DNA of 64,000 nt from Burkholderia sp. BCC1644 (GTDB taxonomy: Bacteria > Pseudomonadota > Gammaproteobacteria > Burkholderiales > Burkholderiaceae): the NCBI RefSeq assembly GCF_902833225.1, contig NZ_CADFEI010000004.1, positions 421,600 through 485,599 on the forward strand. The letters are read 5' to 3'. Below the pieces are notes generated by a model. That model was not told the origin of the DNA. It was given only the letters and a program-made list of their open reading frames with translations, and did not search any database. A program made the translations under genes and the position numbers. Below, piece by piece: positions 25,797 to 34,079 of this stretch (position 1 is its first letter; each line of letters starts with the position of its first letter).

Positions 25797-26969
25797 ATGA
25801 TTGACGGACAGATTCTGCTTGGACATTCGATTCGCTGGGGCATGGTCGGCGGCGGGCTCGGCAGCCAGATCGGCTACAGCCATCGGTCGGCCGCGATGCG
25901 CGACGGCAGCTTCCAGCTCGTCGCCGGCGCATTCGACATCGATCCCGAACGCGGCCGCCAGTTCGGCGTGAAGCTCGGCGTCGCGGCCGAGCGCTGCTAT
26001 CCCGACTACTCGACGATGTTCGACGCCGAGGCGCGCCGCCCGGACGGGATCCGCGCGGTGTCGATCGCGACGCCGAACAACACGCACTTCGAGATCTGCC
26101 GCGCCGCGTTGAGCGCGGGGCTGCACGTAATCTGCGAGAAGCCGCTGTGCTTCACGACCGAGGAGGCCGAGGCGCTGCAGCGCCTGTCGGTCGAGAAGAA
26201 CCGGATCGTCGGCGTCGCGTACGGCTATTCCGGACACCAGATGATCGAGCAGGCGCGCGAGATGATCGCGCGCGGCGATCTCGGCGAGATCCGCATCGTG
26301 CAGATGCAGTTCGCGCACGGCTTCCACAGCGAGGGCGTCGAGGCCGCGAGCGCGGCCGCGCGCTGGCGCGTCGACCCGAAATTCGCGGGCCCGAGCTACG
26401 TGCTCGGCGACATCGGCACGCATCCGCTGTACCTCTCCGAGGTGATGGTGCCCGAGCTGAAGATCAAGCGGCTGATGTGTTCGCGGCAGAGCTTCGTGAA
26501 GAGCCGCGCACCGCTCGAGGACAACGCGTTCACGATCATGGAATACGACACCGGTGCGGTCGGCTATGTGTGGTCGAGCGCGGTGAACGCCGGCTCGATG
26601 CACAGCCAGAAGGTGCGCGTGATCGGCTCGAAGGCGAGCATCGAATGGTGGGACGAGCATCCGAACCAGTTGCGCTACGAAGTGCAGGGGCAGCCGGCAC
26701 AGGTGCTCGATCGCGGGATGGGCTACCTGCATCCGCAGGCGCTGCGCGAGGACCGCATCGGCGCCGGGCATCCGGAAGGGTTGTTCGAGGCCTGGTCGAA
26801 TCTCTACGCGCGCTTCGCGCTCGCGATGGACGCGGCCGATCGCGGCGACGCCGGCGCATTGAAGCAGATCCGTTATCCGGACGTTCACGCGGGCGTCGAG
26901 GGCGTGCGCTGGGTGGAGAACTGCGTGCGCTCTGCCGACGCGGGCAGCGTCTGGGTCGACTATCGCTGA
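25797..26969 (+). CDS. Gfo/Idh/MocA-family oxidoreductase, second inositol dehydrogenase-like protein
   Basis: A 390-residue NAD(P)-dependent dehydrogenase. Marks are the Rossmann motif GMVGGGLGSQIGYSH, VSIATPNNTH, the conserved EKPLCFT and GDIGTHPLYLSEVM carrying the catalytic His. It is longer than IolG (390 against 337) and its sequence is distinct, so it is a paralogue with a different substrate, plausibly scyllo- or chiro-inositol. The ATG at 25797 follows an AGGAA ribosome site; the upstream open frame is the tail of the preceding gene. It is the last metabolic gene of the rightward unit. Confidence 0.82.
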   Translation: MIDGQILLGHSIRWGMVGGGLGSQIGYSHRSAAMRDGSFQLVAGAFDIDPERGRQFGVKLGVAAERCYPDYSTMFDAEARRPDGIRAVSIATPNNTHFEICRAALSAGLHVICEKPLCFTTEEAEALQRLSVEKNRIVGVAYGYSGHQMIEQAREMIARGDLGEIRIVQMQFAHGFHSEGVEAASAAARWRVDPKFAGPSYVLGDIGTHPLYLSEVMVPELKIKRLMCSRQSFVKSRAPLEDNAFTIMEYDTGAVGYVWSSAVNAGSMHSQKVRVIGSKASIEWWDEHPNQLRYEVQGQPAQVLDRGMGYLHPQALREDRIGAGHPEGLFEAWSNLYARFALAMDAADRGDAGALKQIRYPDVHAGVEGVRWVENCVRSADAGSVWVDYR

Positions 26970-26976
26970 GCAGGGC

Positions 26977-27023
26977 AGGCCGGCTGCGCGCGGAACGTCA
27001 TGTTGCGCACCGACAGCCGGCCT
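26977..27023 (+). terminator. Long-loop inverted repeat after the second dehydrogenase gene
   Basis: AGGCCGGCTG and CAGCCGGCCT form perfect 10-bp arms around a 27-base loop, starting seven bases after the stop codon. It could end the transporter operon before the regulator gene; there is no T-tract, so this is tentative. Confidence 0.35.
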
Positions 27024-27250
27024 CGGTACACGCCCTAATCTTTACGACGCCGCGAGAGCGTTGGACAATCGCTTCCAGTCTTGCCGTGGAGCGAGTGCAA
27101 GTGATGATCGAGCGCGTGGGAGCGAGCGTGCGGCGCGGGCCGTGCCGCAAACGTGATTAAATTCGCCCTTCATGCATGTATCCAGGTGAGTCCCGGGCCG
27201 CGTCCGCCAGCACCGCGCGCGCATCGGGGCCGTCAACTTCGCGCTATCCG

Positions 27251-28135
27251 ATGAGTTCATCCGAGAAACCTCCCGCCACCGTCGAGCAGTTCCTGCAGCA
27301 TCTGACGCAGGAATACGACGGCCTCAGCAATCGCCTGAAGGTGATCGCGCGCCACGTGGAAACGCATCGGGACCAGCTTGGCCTGGAAGGCATCCAGTCG
27401 CTCGCGGAGGCATGCGGCGTCCAGCCGTCGGCCGTCGTGCGCTTTGCGAAGCACTTCGGCTTCTCCGGTTTCTCCGAGATGCAGCGGCTGTTCCGCGAAG
27501 GGCTCGCGCAGCAGATCGCGCCGGGGCGTGCATACAATTTGCGGCTGCGCGACGTGATCGAAGCGGGCTCGTCGAGCCTGCAGCCCGAACAGATCGCCGA
27601 CGAGTTCATCAAGGGCAGCATTGCCGGCATGCAGCAGCTGCGGCAGACGCTCGATTCGCAGGCGCTCGCGCAGGCCGTCGACCTGCTCGCCGACACGCAG
27701 GCGATCTGGATCGCCGGCTCGCGGCGCGCGTTTCCGATCGCCGTGTATCTCGACTATGCGCTGCAGCACACCGACAAGCGCATCGGGCTGTTCAGCGCGC
27801 TCGGCAGCATGCATCTCGGGCAGATCCGCTCGGTGCGCGAAGGCGACGTGATGATCGTGATCTCGTTCATGCCGTATGCGGAGGAAACCGTGCAGGTCGC
27901 GCAGCAGGCCGTGCAGCGCGGCGCGCGCGTGATCGCGATCACCGACAGCCGGATGAGCCCGCTTGCGCGGGAGGCCGAGGTGACGCTGATGGTGCAGGAC
28001 AGCGAGACGTTCGGTTTTCGCGCGCTGACGGCCACGATGGGCCTCGCGCAGAGCCTGTTCGTCGCGCTCGCGTACCGGCTCGAGCTGTCGTACCTGCCGA
28101 CCGCCGACGGCGCGCACGGCACGAAGGCCGGTTGA
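27251..28135 (+). CDS. RpiR-family transcriptional regulator (candidate IolR)
   Basis: A 294-residue regulator with an N-terminal RpiR helix-turn-helix (about residues 15-85; IQSLAEACGVQPSAVVRFAKHFGFSGFSEMQRLF) and a C-terminal SIS sugar-phosphate-binding domain (about 130-260; AIWIAGSRRAFPIAVYLDYAL, VREGDVMIVISFMPYAEETV, VIAITDS). The start MSSSEK at 27251 was preferred over the in-frame ATG at 27176, whose first 25 codons look like leader. Family knowledge: RpiR-type IolR proteins repress inositol genes and respond to a phosphorylated pathway intermediate. GGAA-N6-TTCC sites at 18989 and 19019 are its likely targets. Confidence 0.85.
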   Translation: MSSSEKPPATVEQFLQHLTQEYDGLSNRLKVIARHVETHRDQLGLEGIQSLAEACGVQPSAVVRFAKHFGFSGFSEMQRLFREGLAQQIAPGRAYNLRLRDVIEAGSSSLQPEQIADEFIKGSIAGMQQLRQTLDSQALAQAVDLLADTQAIWIAGSRRAFPIAVYLDYALQHTDKRIGLFSALGSMHLGQIRSVREGDVMIVISFMPYAEETVQVAQQAVQRGARVIAITDSRMSPLAREAEVTLMVQDSETFGFRALTATMGLAQSLFVALAYRLELSYLPTADGAHGTKAG

Positions 28136-28144
28136 CGTATTCCG

Positions 28145-28187
28145 CCGGCATGCCGCCCGCGACCTCGATCGGCGGGCGGCACGCCGG
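28145..28187. terminator. Hairpin between convergent regulator and iolA genes
   Basis: Arms CCGGCATGCCGCCCGC and GCGGGCGGCACGCCGG pair over 16 positions with one mismatch. The structure sits between two convergent stop codons, as expected for a shared terminator. Confidence 0.6.
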
Positions 28188-28192
28188 TTGGC

Positions 28193-29713
28193 TTACTTCG
28201 CGGTCGGCATCGCGAATTCGGCGCCCTTGCCGATGCTCGACGACCAGCGCTGCATCACCGACTTCTGGCGCGTGTAGAAGCGCACGCCTTCCTCGCCGTA
28301 CGCGTGCATGTCGCCGAACAGGCTCTTCTTCCAGCCGCCGAAGCCGTGCCATGCCATCGGCACCGGGATCGGCACGTTGATGCCGACCATGCCGACCTGG
28401 ATGCGCCGCGCGAATTCGCGCGCGATGCCGCCGTCGCTCGTGAAACACGACACGCCGTTGCCGAACTCGTGTGCGTTGATCAGGTCGACCGCTTCGCCGA
28501 AATCCTTCACGCGCACGCAGCCGAGCACGGGCCCGAAGATTTCTTCCTGGTAGATCCGCATGTCGGGCGTCACGTGATCGAACAGCGTGCCGCCCGTGAA
28601 GAAGCCAGCCTCGCGGTCCGGTACGCGCAGCCCGCGGCCGTCGACCACCAGTTGTGCGCCTTCGTTCACGCCTTGCTCGATATAGCCTTCGATGCGCTTC
28701 AGCGCTTCGCCGGTGACGATCGGGCCCATCTCGACTTCCGGCGACATCCCGTCGCCGATCACCAGCTTGCGGGCGCGCTCGGCCACCAGCGGCACGATCT
28801 GGTCCGCGACGTCGCCGACCAGCACCGCGACGCTGATCGCCATGCAGCGCTCGCCGGCCGAGCCGTACGCGGCGCCGATCAGCGCGTCGACGGCCTGCTC
28901 GAGGTTCGCATCGGGCATCACGACCAGATGGTTCTTCGCGCCGCCGAGCGCCTGCACGCGCTTGCCGGACTGCACCGCGCGCTGCTGCACGTAGGCCGCG
29001 ATCGGCGTCGAGCCGACGAAGCTGACGGCCTGCACGTCGGGGTGGTCGAGCAGCGCGTCGACCGCGCCCTTGTCGCCCTGCACGACGTTGAACACGCCGG
29101 CCGGCAGCCCGGCCTGCGTGAGCAGGTCGGCGATGAACAGCGCGGCCGACGGGTCGCGCTCGCTCGGCTTCAGCACGAACGTATTGCCCGTCGCGATCGC
29201 GACCGGGAACATCCAGCACGGCACCATGCACGGGAAGTTGAACGGCGTGATGCCCGCGACGACGCCGAGCGGCTGGCGCATCGTCCAGTTGTCGATGCCG
29301 GTGCTGACCTGGTCGGTGAAATCGCCCTTCAGGAGCTGCGGCACGCCGCATGCGAATTCGATGATGTCGATGCCGCGCGCGACTTCGCCTTGCGCGTCGG
29401 AGAACACCTTGCCGTGCTCGGCCGTGATGATCGCCGCGAGCGTGTCGCGGTGTTCGTTCATCAGCTGCAGGAAGCGGTGCAGCACGCGCGCGCGGCGGAT
29501 CGGCGGCGTCGCGGCCCAGGCCGGGAACGCGGCGTGGGCGGAGGCGACGGCCTGCTGCACTTCGCTGTCGTCGGCGAGCGCGACGCGGCGCACCGCGCGG
29601 CCGAGCGCCGGATTGAGGACGTCCTGGAAGCGGCCGCTGCGGCCGGCAACGGGCGCGCCGTCGACATAGTGGCCGACGTCGGCGTCGGACGTGTAAGCGG
29701 GAACCGGATTCAT
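28193..29713 (-). CDS. iolA: CoA-acylating (methyl)malonate-semialdehyde dehydrogenase IolA/MmsA
   Basis: A 506-residue aldehyde dehydrogenase converting malonate semialdehyde to acetyl-CoA (or methylmalonate semialdehyde to propionyl-CoA), the last step of inositol breakdown and part of valine catabolism. Family segments are [62 protein letters not shown] and [14 protein letters not shown] with catalytic Cys290; [12 protein letters not shown] is near the end. The start is preceded by AGGAGA. It is convergent to the regulator and divergent from a LysR gene, so it is transcribed apart from the main iol operon; I see no GGAA-N6-TTCC site in front of it. Confidence 0.94.
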   Translation of the reverse strand: MNPVPAYTSDADVGHYVDGAPVAGRSGRFQDVLNPALGRAVRRVALADDSEVQQAVASAHAAFPAWAATPPIRRARVLHRFLQLMNEHRDTLAAIITAEHGKVFSDAQGEVARGIDIIEFACGVPQLLKGDFTDQVSTGIDNWTMRQPLGVVAGITPFNFPCMVPCWMFPVAIATGNTFVLKPSERDPSAALFIADLLTQAGLPAGVFNVVQGDKGAVDALLDHPDVQAVSFVGSTPIAAYVQQRAVQSGKRVQALGGAKNHLVVMPDANLEQAVDALIGAAYGSAGERCMAISVAVLVGDVADQIVPLVAERARKLVIGDGMSPEVEMGPIVTGEALKRIEGYIEQGVNEGAQLVVDGRGLRVPDREAGFFTGGTLFDHVTPDMRIYQEEIFGPVLGCVRVKDFGEAVDLINAHEFGNGVSCFTSDGGIAREFARRIQVGMVGINVPIPVPMAWHGFGGWKKSLFGDMHAYGEEGVRFYTRQKSVMQRWSSSIGKGAEFAMPTAK

Positions 29714-29802
29714 CGTGTCTCCTGGGGATGAGGTGAGGGTGGACAGGGGCTAGTCTATGCACACCGGCAAAGCGGGAGAAGACCGCGAAACTTGATTCAC
29801 TG

Positions 29803-29816
29803 TTCAGAATTCTGAA
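29803..29816. promoter_or_regulatory. 14-bp perfect palindrome in the iolA / LysR divergent region
   Basis: TTCAGAATTCTGAA ends 10 bases before the LysR start codon and lies about 90 bases from the iolA start. The position suggests an autoregulatory site of the LysR protein at 29827; occupancy would cover its ribosome-loading region. Control of iolA is possible but unproven. Confidence 0.55.
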
Positions 29817-29826
29817 TAATCGATGG

Positions 29827-30762
29827 ATGAATCAGCAAAATGTCCAGGCGCTCTGGCCGCATATCCATTCGCTGACGGTGCTGGCCGCGGCCGGCAGTTT
29901 CACGGCTGCCGCGCAGCGGCTCGGCATCAGCAAGGCCGCGATGAGCCAGCGCATCGCCGATCTCGAAAAGGCGGCCGGCGTGCCGCTCGTGCGCCGCACG
30001 ACGCGCAGCGTGCGGCTCACCGATGCGGGCCAGACGCTCGTCGACAGCACGCGCGACGCGTTCGAGTCGATCGGGCAGCACTTCGCGCGCGTGAAGGATC
30101 TGGCCGGCGAGCCGCGCGGGCTGCTGCGCCTGACGGCGCCGGTCGCGCTCGGGCGTCAGCAGGTCGTGCCGCACCTGCCCGATTTCCTGCGGCAGCACCC
30201 GGGCGTGCAGATCGAGCTGGACCTGTCCGACCGGCTGCATTCGCTGACGCAGGAGGGTTTCGACCTCGCGATTCGTCATACGACTACCGCGCCGCAGACC
30301 CACGTCGCATGGAAGCTGTGCGACACGCGCTCGCTGCTGGTCGCGAGCCGCGACTACCTCGACGCACGCGGCGCGCCGCGCCATCCGAATGAACTCGTCG
30401 ATCACAGCTGCCTGTGCTACCTGCGCGACAACGAGCCGGCCGCATGGAGCTTCGAGCCGCACGGCCGGCGGCGCGAGCGCGTGAGCGTGCCCGTGCGCGG
30501 CAGTTTCGCGGCGAACAACAGCGAGGCGATGCGCGAGGCCGCGCTCGGCGGGCTCGGCATCGCGCTGCTGCCGGATTTCAGCGCGCGGCGCGATCTCGAC
30601 GCCGGCCGGCTCGTCGCATTGCTCGACGGCTGGCGGCCGTCGGGCGCGTTCGGCGACCACATATTCGCGATTCGCCCGTACAGCCCGGTCGTGCCGAGCG
30701 CGGTGCGCGCGCTCGTGCGGCACCTGCGCGAGCGGCTCGCGGGCGGCTTCTCCGACGCGTGA
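29827..30762 (+). CDS. LysR-family transcriptional regulator
   Basis: A 311-residue LysR-type regulator. The N-terminal winged helix-turn-helix (about residues 14-70) contains AAGSFTAAAQRLGISKAAMSQRIADLEKAAG and RTTRSVRLTDAG; the effector-binding domain covers about residues 98-300 (GLLRLTAPVALGRQQVVPHLPDFLRQHPGV, GLGIALLPDFSA). It belongs to the AaeR/DsdC-like subgroup by general look. It is divergent from iolA with 113 bases between starts, so it may regulate iolA or only itself. The effector is unknown. Confidence 0.88.
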   Translation: MNQQNVQALWPHIHSLTVLAAAGSFTAAAQRLGISKAAMSQRIADLEKAAGVPLVRRTTRSVRLTDAGQTLVDSTRDAFESIGQHFARVKDLAGEPRGLLRLTAPVALGRQQVVPHLPDFLRQHPGVQIELDLSDRLHSLTQEGFDLAIRHTTTAPQTHVAWKLCDTRSLLVASRDYLDARGAPRHPNELVDHSCLCYLRDNEPAAWSFEPHGRRRERVSVPVRGSFAANNSEAMREAALGGLGIALLPDFSARRDLDAGRLVALLDGWRPSGAFGDHIFAIRPYSPVVPSAVRALVRHLRERLAGGFSDA

Positions 30763-30821
30763 GCCCGGCACCCGCGCGCACCGCGCCACGGACTGCCCGG
30801 GCAGCGGCGGCGGCGCTGCGG

Positions 30822-30827
30822 TAAAAT
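30822..30827 (+). promoter_or_regulatory. Candidate -10 box for tusA
   Basis: TAAAAT sits between GCTGCG (30815-30820) and CGCAGC (30828-30833), a short inverted repeat, 52 bases before tusA. No convincing -35 is seen, so this is weak. Confidence 0.3.
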
Positions 30828-30879
30828 CGCAGCTTCCTCCCGCGCCGCATGTGGCGCGTCATTCGAAGGTCGAAAGCCG

Positions 30880-31107
30880 ATGCAGATTCACAAGGAAGTG
30901 GATGCGCGCGGGCTCAATTGCCCGTTGCCGATCCTGCGTGCCAAGAAAGCGCTCGCCGATATGGAAAGCGGGCAGATCCTCAAGGTGCTTGCGACCGATC
31001 CGGGTTCGCAGCGCGATTTCGCCGCGTTCGCGAAGCAGACGGGTAACGAGATTGTCGAATCGACGACGCAGGACAAAACCTTCGTGTTCCTGATGCGCCG
31101 CCGCTGA
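30880..31107 (+). CDS. tusA: TusA-type sulfur carrier protein
   Basis: A 75-residue protein of the TusA/SirA family, relaying persulfide sulfur for tRNA 2-thiouridine and other sulfur transfers. The signature C-P-x-P is at residues 14-17 within DARGLNCPLPILRAKKAL, followed by the typical beta-alpha-beta sequence LKVLATDPGSQRDFAAFAKQTGN. Length is normal (about 75-80). It stands alone, between the LysR gene and an unknown gene, so specific partners cannot be named. Confidence 0.9.
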   Translation: MQIHKEVDARGLNCPLPILRAKKALADMESGQILKVLATDPGSQRDFAAFAKQTGNEIVESTTQDKTFVFLMRRR

Positions 31108-31191
31108 CGGCCCGCATCGCCTGCCGCGTCGCGCTGCGCGCCGGCCGGGCCTCTCTGACAATTCTTAAACCTCACTGCGTGACGGGCTGCG

Positions 31192-31236
31192 TATACTGAC
31201 CCGGCCGGTCGTCCGCTCCCAGCGGACGCGCCGGCC
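31192..31236 (+). promoter_or_regulatory. Candidate -10 box and structured leader before the 144-residue gene
   Basis: TATACT at 31192-31197 looks like a -10 box. A two-part stem follows at once: GGCCGG (31203-31208) pairs with CCGGCC (31231-31236), and GTCCGCT (31211-31217) pairs with AGCGGAC (31221-31227) around a CCC loop. A transcript starting near 31204 would begin with this hairpin. No good -35 was found. Confidence 0.4.
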
Positions 31237-31303
31237 ACGGTACGTCGCAAGGCGGGCACGGGGGCCATGCCTGACGCTACCGTCGTAACAACGGGGAGAG
31301 GAC

Positions 31304-31738
31304 ATGTCCTTCAGACCAAGGACCCTTCGAAGTCCGTCCGGAGCGGAATGCATTGCGCCCGCGCGCGCGTCGGAATTGAGCCGGATCGAGCTCGATCCGC
31401 AACAGGATCGCCATGCGCGTGCCGCGCTGGAGGCCTACGCGGATTCGGCCGCGGCCGAGATGCCGTGGCTGGCCGAGTGGCTTGACGAACGGCTGCGCGA
31501 TGCCGCGCAGGACGACGGCTCGGGCCCGACCTACTGCGGTGCGACGATCGAGCGTGTGTTCGATCTGGCGCAGGCATGGGCGGCGGGCCAGCCCGACTAC
31601 GCGGCGACTGCGTGGGAGCGCGTGCGTGGCCAGCTGCAGCGGATGCTTGTTCGACCGGCGCTGTCGGAGCTGCCGTCGCCACGCGCGCCGGCCGACGATT
31701 TTGCCGAGCCGGTGGCCGGCATCGCGGGCGCCGATTAG
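31304..31738 (+). CDS. Hypothetical protein, 144 residues
   Basis: I do not recognise this family. The protein is soluble-looking and helical (HARAALEAYADSAAAEMPWLAEWLDERLRDAAQ; VFDLAQAWAAGQPDYAATAWERVRGQLQRML), with a Pro-rich, acidic tail. It has no signal peptide or membrane segment. The ATG at 31304 has a GGGGAGAGGA ribosome site directly upstream, and coding is supported by the absence of a better frame. It has its own leader with a hairpin. It lies 268 bases before the response-regulator gene of the CHASE2 cluster, and a functional link is possible but unsupported. Confidence 0.65.
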   Translation: MSFRPRTLRSPSGAECIAPARASELSRIELDPQQDRHARAALEAYADSAAAEMPWLAEWLDERLRDAAQDDGSGPTYCGATIERVFDLAQAWAAGQPDYAATAWERVRGQLQRMLVRPALSELPSPRAPADDFAEPVAGIAGAD

Positions 31739-32006
31739 GCGTCCGATTGCGCGGCAAGAAGGATTATTCGAAGAAAGGACGCTAGTCCGCGCAATTTCTT
31801 GGCGAATTTCATACTACTATGATGAAATCGCCGGTTCGTCCGTGCCCCGTTTTTGAGATATTTAACCGGGGTCGCCGGTTTGCGCAGGTGGCGCGAACGG
31901 CGAACGACGGCTCACCGGCCGATATCCGGACGCCGCGCACGTGCTGCGCGGCCGGGGGTAGGCGCGGGAGTTGAATGGACGAATCGATTTCGATTTGCGG
32001 GGTGCT

Positions 32007-32711
32007 ATGAGAATTGCTGTACTGGATGACGATCCGGCCCAGACGGATTTCGTCAGTCAAACGCTGACGGCCGTTGGCCATACGTGCTATGCGTTCAAGG
32101 AAGGCAAGGCCCTGAAGAAGCGCCTGCAGCGCGAGACATTCGATCTGCTGGTGCTCGACTGGAACGTGCCCGACATGTCCGGCGAGGAAGTGCTCAAGTG
32201 GGTGCGTGCGAACCAGACCGAGCACAGCCTGCCGATCATCTTCATGACGAGCCGCGACGACGAGGCGGGGATCACGCAGATCCTCAACGCCGGCGCCGAC
32301 GACTACGTGGTCAAGCCCGTCTCGGGCCCGATCCTGCGCGCACGCATCGGCTCGCTGCTGCGCCGCGCGTATCCGGTCAACGCCGAGGCCACCGTCCGCG
32401 AGTTCGACCAGTTCCGTTTCGACGTGAACCTGAAGCAGGCCTACGTCGGCGACAAGGCCGTGAGCCTCACGCAAAAGGAATTCGAGCTCGCGCTGCTGCT
32501 GTTCCAGCACCTCGACCGGCCGTTGTCGCGCGCGCACATTCTCGATCTCGTGTGGAAACAGGCGACCGACATCCCGTCGCGCACGATGGACACGCACATC
32601 TCGATGCTGCGCACCAAGCTCGGCCTGCGGCCCGAGAACGGCTATCGCCTCGCGCCGATCTACGGCTACGGCTACCGGCTCGAGCGGGTCGGCCAGGGAG
32701 AACCGGAGTGA
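32007..32711 (+). CDS. OmpR/PhoB-family response regulator
   Basis: A 234-residue two-component regulator. The receiver domain (about 1-118) has acidic residues D7-D9, phosphoacceptor Asp51 in LLVLDWNVPD, Thr81 and Lys103 in VVKPV. The C-terminal winged helix (about 135-230) shows LTQKEFELALLLFQHLDRPLSRAHIL, SRTMDTHISMLRTKLGL and YGYGYRLE. The ATG at 32007 was preferred over the TTG at 31971 because it starts the receiver domain directly. It overlaps the next gene by four bases (GTGA). The kinase is encoded two genes downstream, so the pair is very likely cognate. Confidence 0.9.
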   Translation: MRIAVLDDDPAQTDFVSQTLTAVGHTCYAFKEGKALKKRLQRETFDLLVLDWNVPDMSGEEVLKWVRANQTEHSLPIIFMTSRDDEAGITQILNAGADDYVVKPVSGPILRARIGSLLRRAYPVNAEATVREFDQFRFDVNLKQAYVGDKAVSLTQKEFELALLLFQHLDRPLSRAHILDLVWKQATDIPSRTMDTHISMLRTKLGLRPENGYRLAPIYGYGYRLERVGQGEPE

Positions 32712-34069
32712 CCACGGGAATCACGCAGCGCACGGCGAACCTGCGCACGGCGGCGCTGCGCGCGGCCTGCGCGGTCGCGTTTGCGTTCGCCGCGCAACAT
32801 GCGGTTGCGCAGCCGCCTGCCGACGCCGGCAGGACGGTGGTCTACCGCACGCAGGCGGGCGACACGCTGTACGACGTCGCCGCGCGCTACCTGCAGGGCG
32901 CGGACGACTGGCAACTGCTCCAGCGGATCAATGGCGTGCCTGCGCCGAAGCACCTGCAGCCCGGCGTCGCGCTGAAGCTGCCGGTCGCGCGGCTGCGCAA
33001 GGAAAAGCTGACCGCGCGCGTCGTCGCGGTGCAGGGCACGGCCGAACGCGCGTCCGGCGCCGCTTACGCGCCGCTCGCGAACGATGCGACGCTCGCCGAG
33101 GGCGACCGCGTGCGCACCGGCCCGAACGGCTTCGTCACGCTCGAGCTGACCGACGGCACGCACATGAGCCTGCCGCCCGACAGCCAGCTCGACCTGAAGT
33201 CGCTGCGCCGCACCGTGCTGACCGGCACGCTCGATCGTGAGTTCGAACTCACGCGCGGCTCGGTCGAAAGCGAAGTCACCCATCTGAAGAAACGCGACGA
33301 CCGCTTCCAGATCCGCTCGCCGTCGGTCGTCGCCGGCGTGCGCGGCACGCGCTTTCGCGTGAACTACGACGCGGCCGGTAATGCGTCGACGCGCGTCGAA
33401 GTGCTCGACGGCACCGTCGGCGTCGCCGGCAACCGGCAGCCGGCCGACCCGACGCTCGTGCATGCGAACTTCGGCAGCGTCGCGACATCGTCCGGCGCAG
33501 TCGGTGCGCCCGTCGAACTGCTGCCGGCACCGGCGCTCGCGCATCCCGACAAGGTGCAGGACGAACCCGACGTCGCATTCGACGTCGCGCCGCTCGCGCA
33601 GGCGCATGCTTACCACCTGCAGATCGCGCATGATGCGGGGATGCTCGACCCGTTCCGCGAAACGCGCACCGTTTCGTCTCGTGCGGTATTCCGCGACGTG
33701 CCGAACGGCACGTATTTCGTGCGGGTGGCCGCGATCGACGCGAGCGGTCTCGAAGGCGTGCCACGCATCTATGCGTTCGAGCGGCGCCTGATGGGGCTCG
33801 ACGCGAGCGCGTCGCCCGGCGCGGACGGCTACGAGTTCCGCTGGTCGCCGAACGGTTCGGGCAAGGATGCACGCTACCGGTTCGTGCTGTCGCGCTCGAA
33901 AGACCTGAGCGTGCCGGTCGTCGACCAGGTCGGCCTGCAGGCGCGCAAGATCACGATCGCGCGCCTGCCGCCCGGCGACTACTACTGGGCCGTGACCGTC
34001 GAGGAATTCGAAGGCGGCAAGTTCTACGAGAAGACCAGTCCGGTCAGCGCGTTCACGCTGTCGCGCTGA
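32708..34069 (+). CDS. Secreted LysM-FecR domain protein
   Basis: A 453-residue protein with a Sec signal peptide (hydrophobic AALRAACAVAFAFAAQHAVAQ, cleavage about residue 35). A LysM domain follows at about 44-92 (VVYRTQAGDTLYDVAARYL, LQRINGV, LQPGVALKLPV), then a FecR domain at about 105-215 (GDRVRTGPNGFVTLELTDGT, VAGVRGTRFRVNYD), then fibronectin-like repeats (FRDVPNGTYFVRVAAIDASG; RLPPGDYYWAVTVEE). It starts at a GTG overlapping the response-regulator stop, so translation is coupled. LysM implies peptidoglycan contact. FecR domains usually relay signals to sigma factors, but none is encoded here; a role as periplasmic input for the CHASE2 kinase is inference. Confidence 0.85.
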   Translation: MTTGITQRTANLRTAALRAACAVAFAFAAQHAVAQPPADAGRTVVYRTQAGDTLYDVAARYLQGADDWQLLQRINGVPAPKHLQPGVALKLPVARLRKEKLTARVVAVQGTAERASGAAYAPLANDATLAEGDRVRTGPNGFVTLELTDGTHMSLPPDSQLDLKSLRRTVLTGTLDREFELTRGSVESEVTHLKKRDDRFQIRSPSVVAGVRGTRFRVNYDAAGNASTRVEVLDGTVGVAGNRQPADPTLVHANFGSVATSSGAVGAPVELLPAPALAHPDKVQDEPDVAFDVAPLAQAHAYHLQIAHDAGMLDPFRETRTVSSRAVFRDVPNGTYFVRVAAIDASGLEGVPRIYAFERRLMGLDASASPGADGYEFRWSPNGSGKDARYRFVLSRSKDLSVPVVDQVGLQARKITIARLPPGDYYWAVTVEEFEGGKFYEKTSPVSAFTLSR

Positions 34070-34079
34070 TCCGCGGCGC

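Noticed and set aside
31799..31823. Promoter TTGGCG...TATGAT before the response regulator
   Set aside because: The spacing between the hexamers is only 13 bases, too short for a standard promoter.
32708..34069. Iron-uptake FecR regulator
   Set aside because: The protein is secreted and has LysM; no ECF sigma factor or TonB receptor gene is near.
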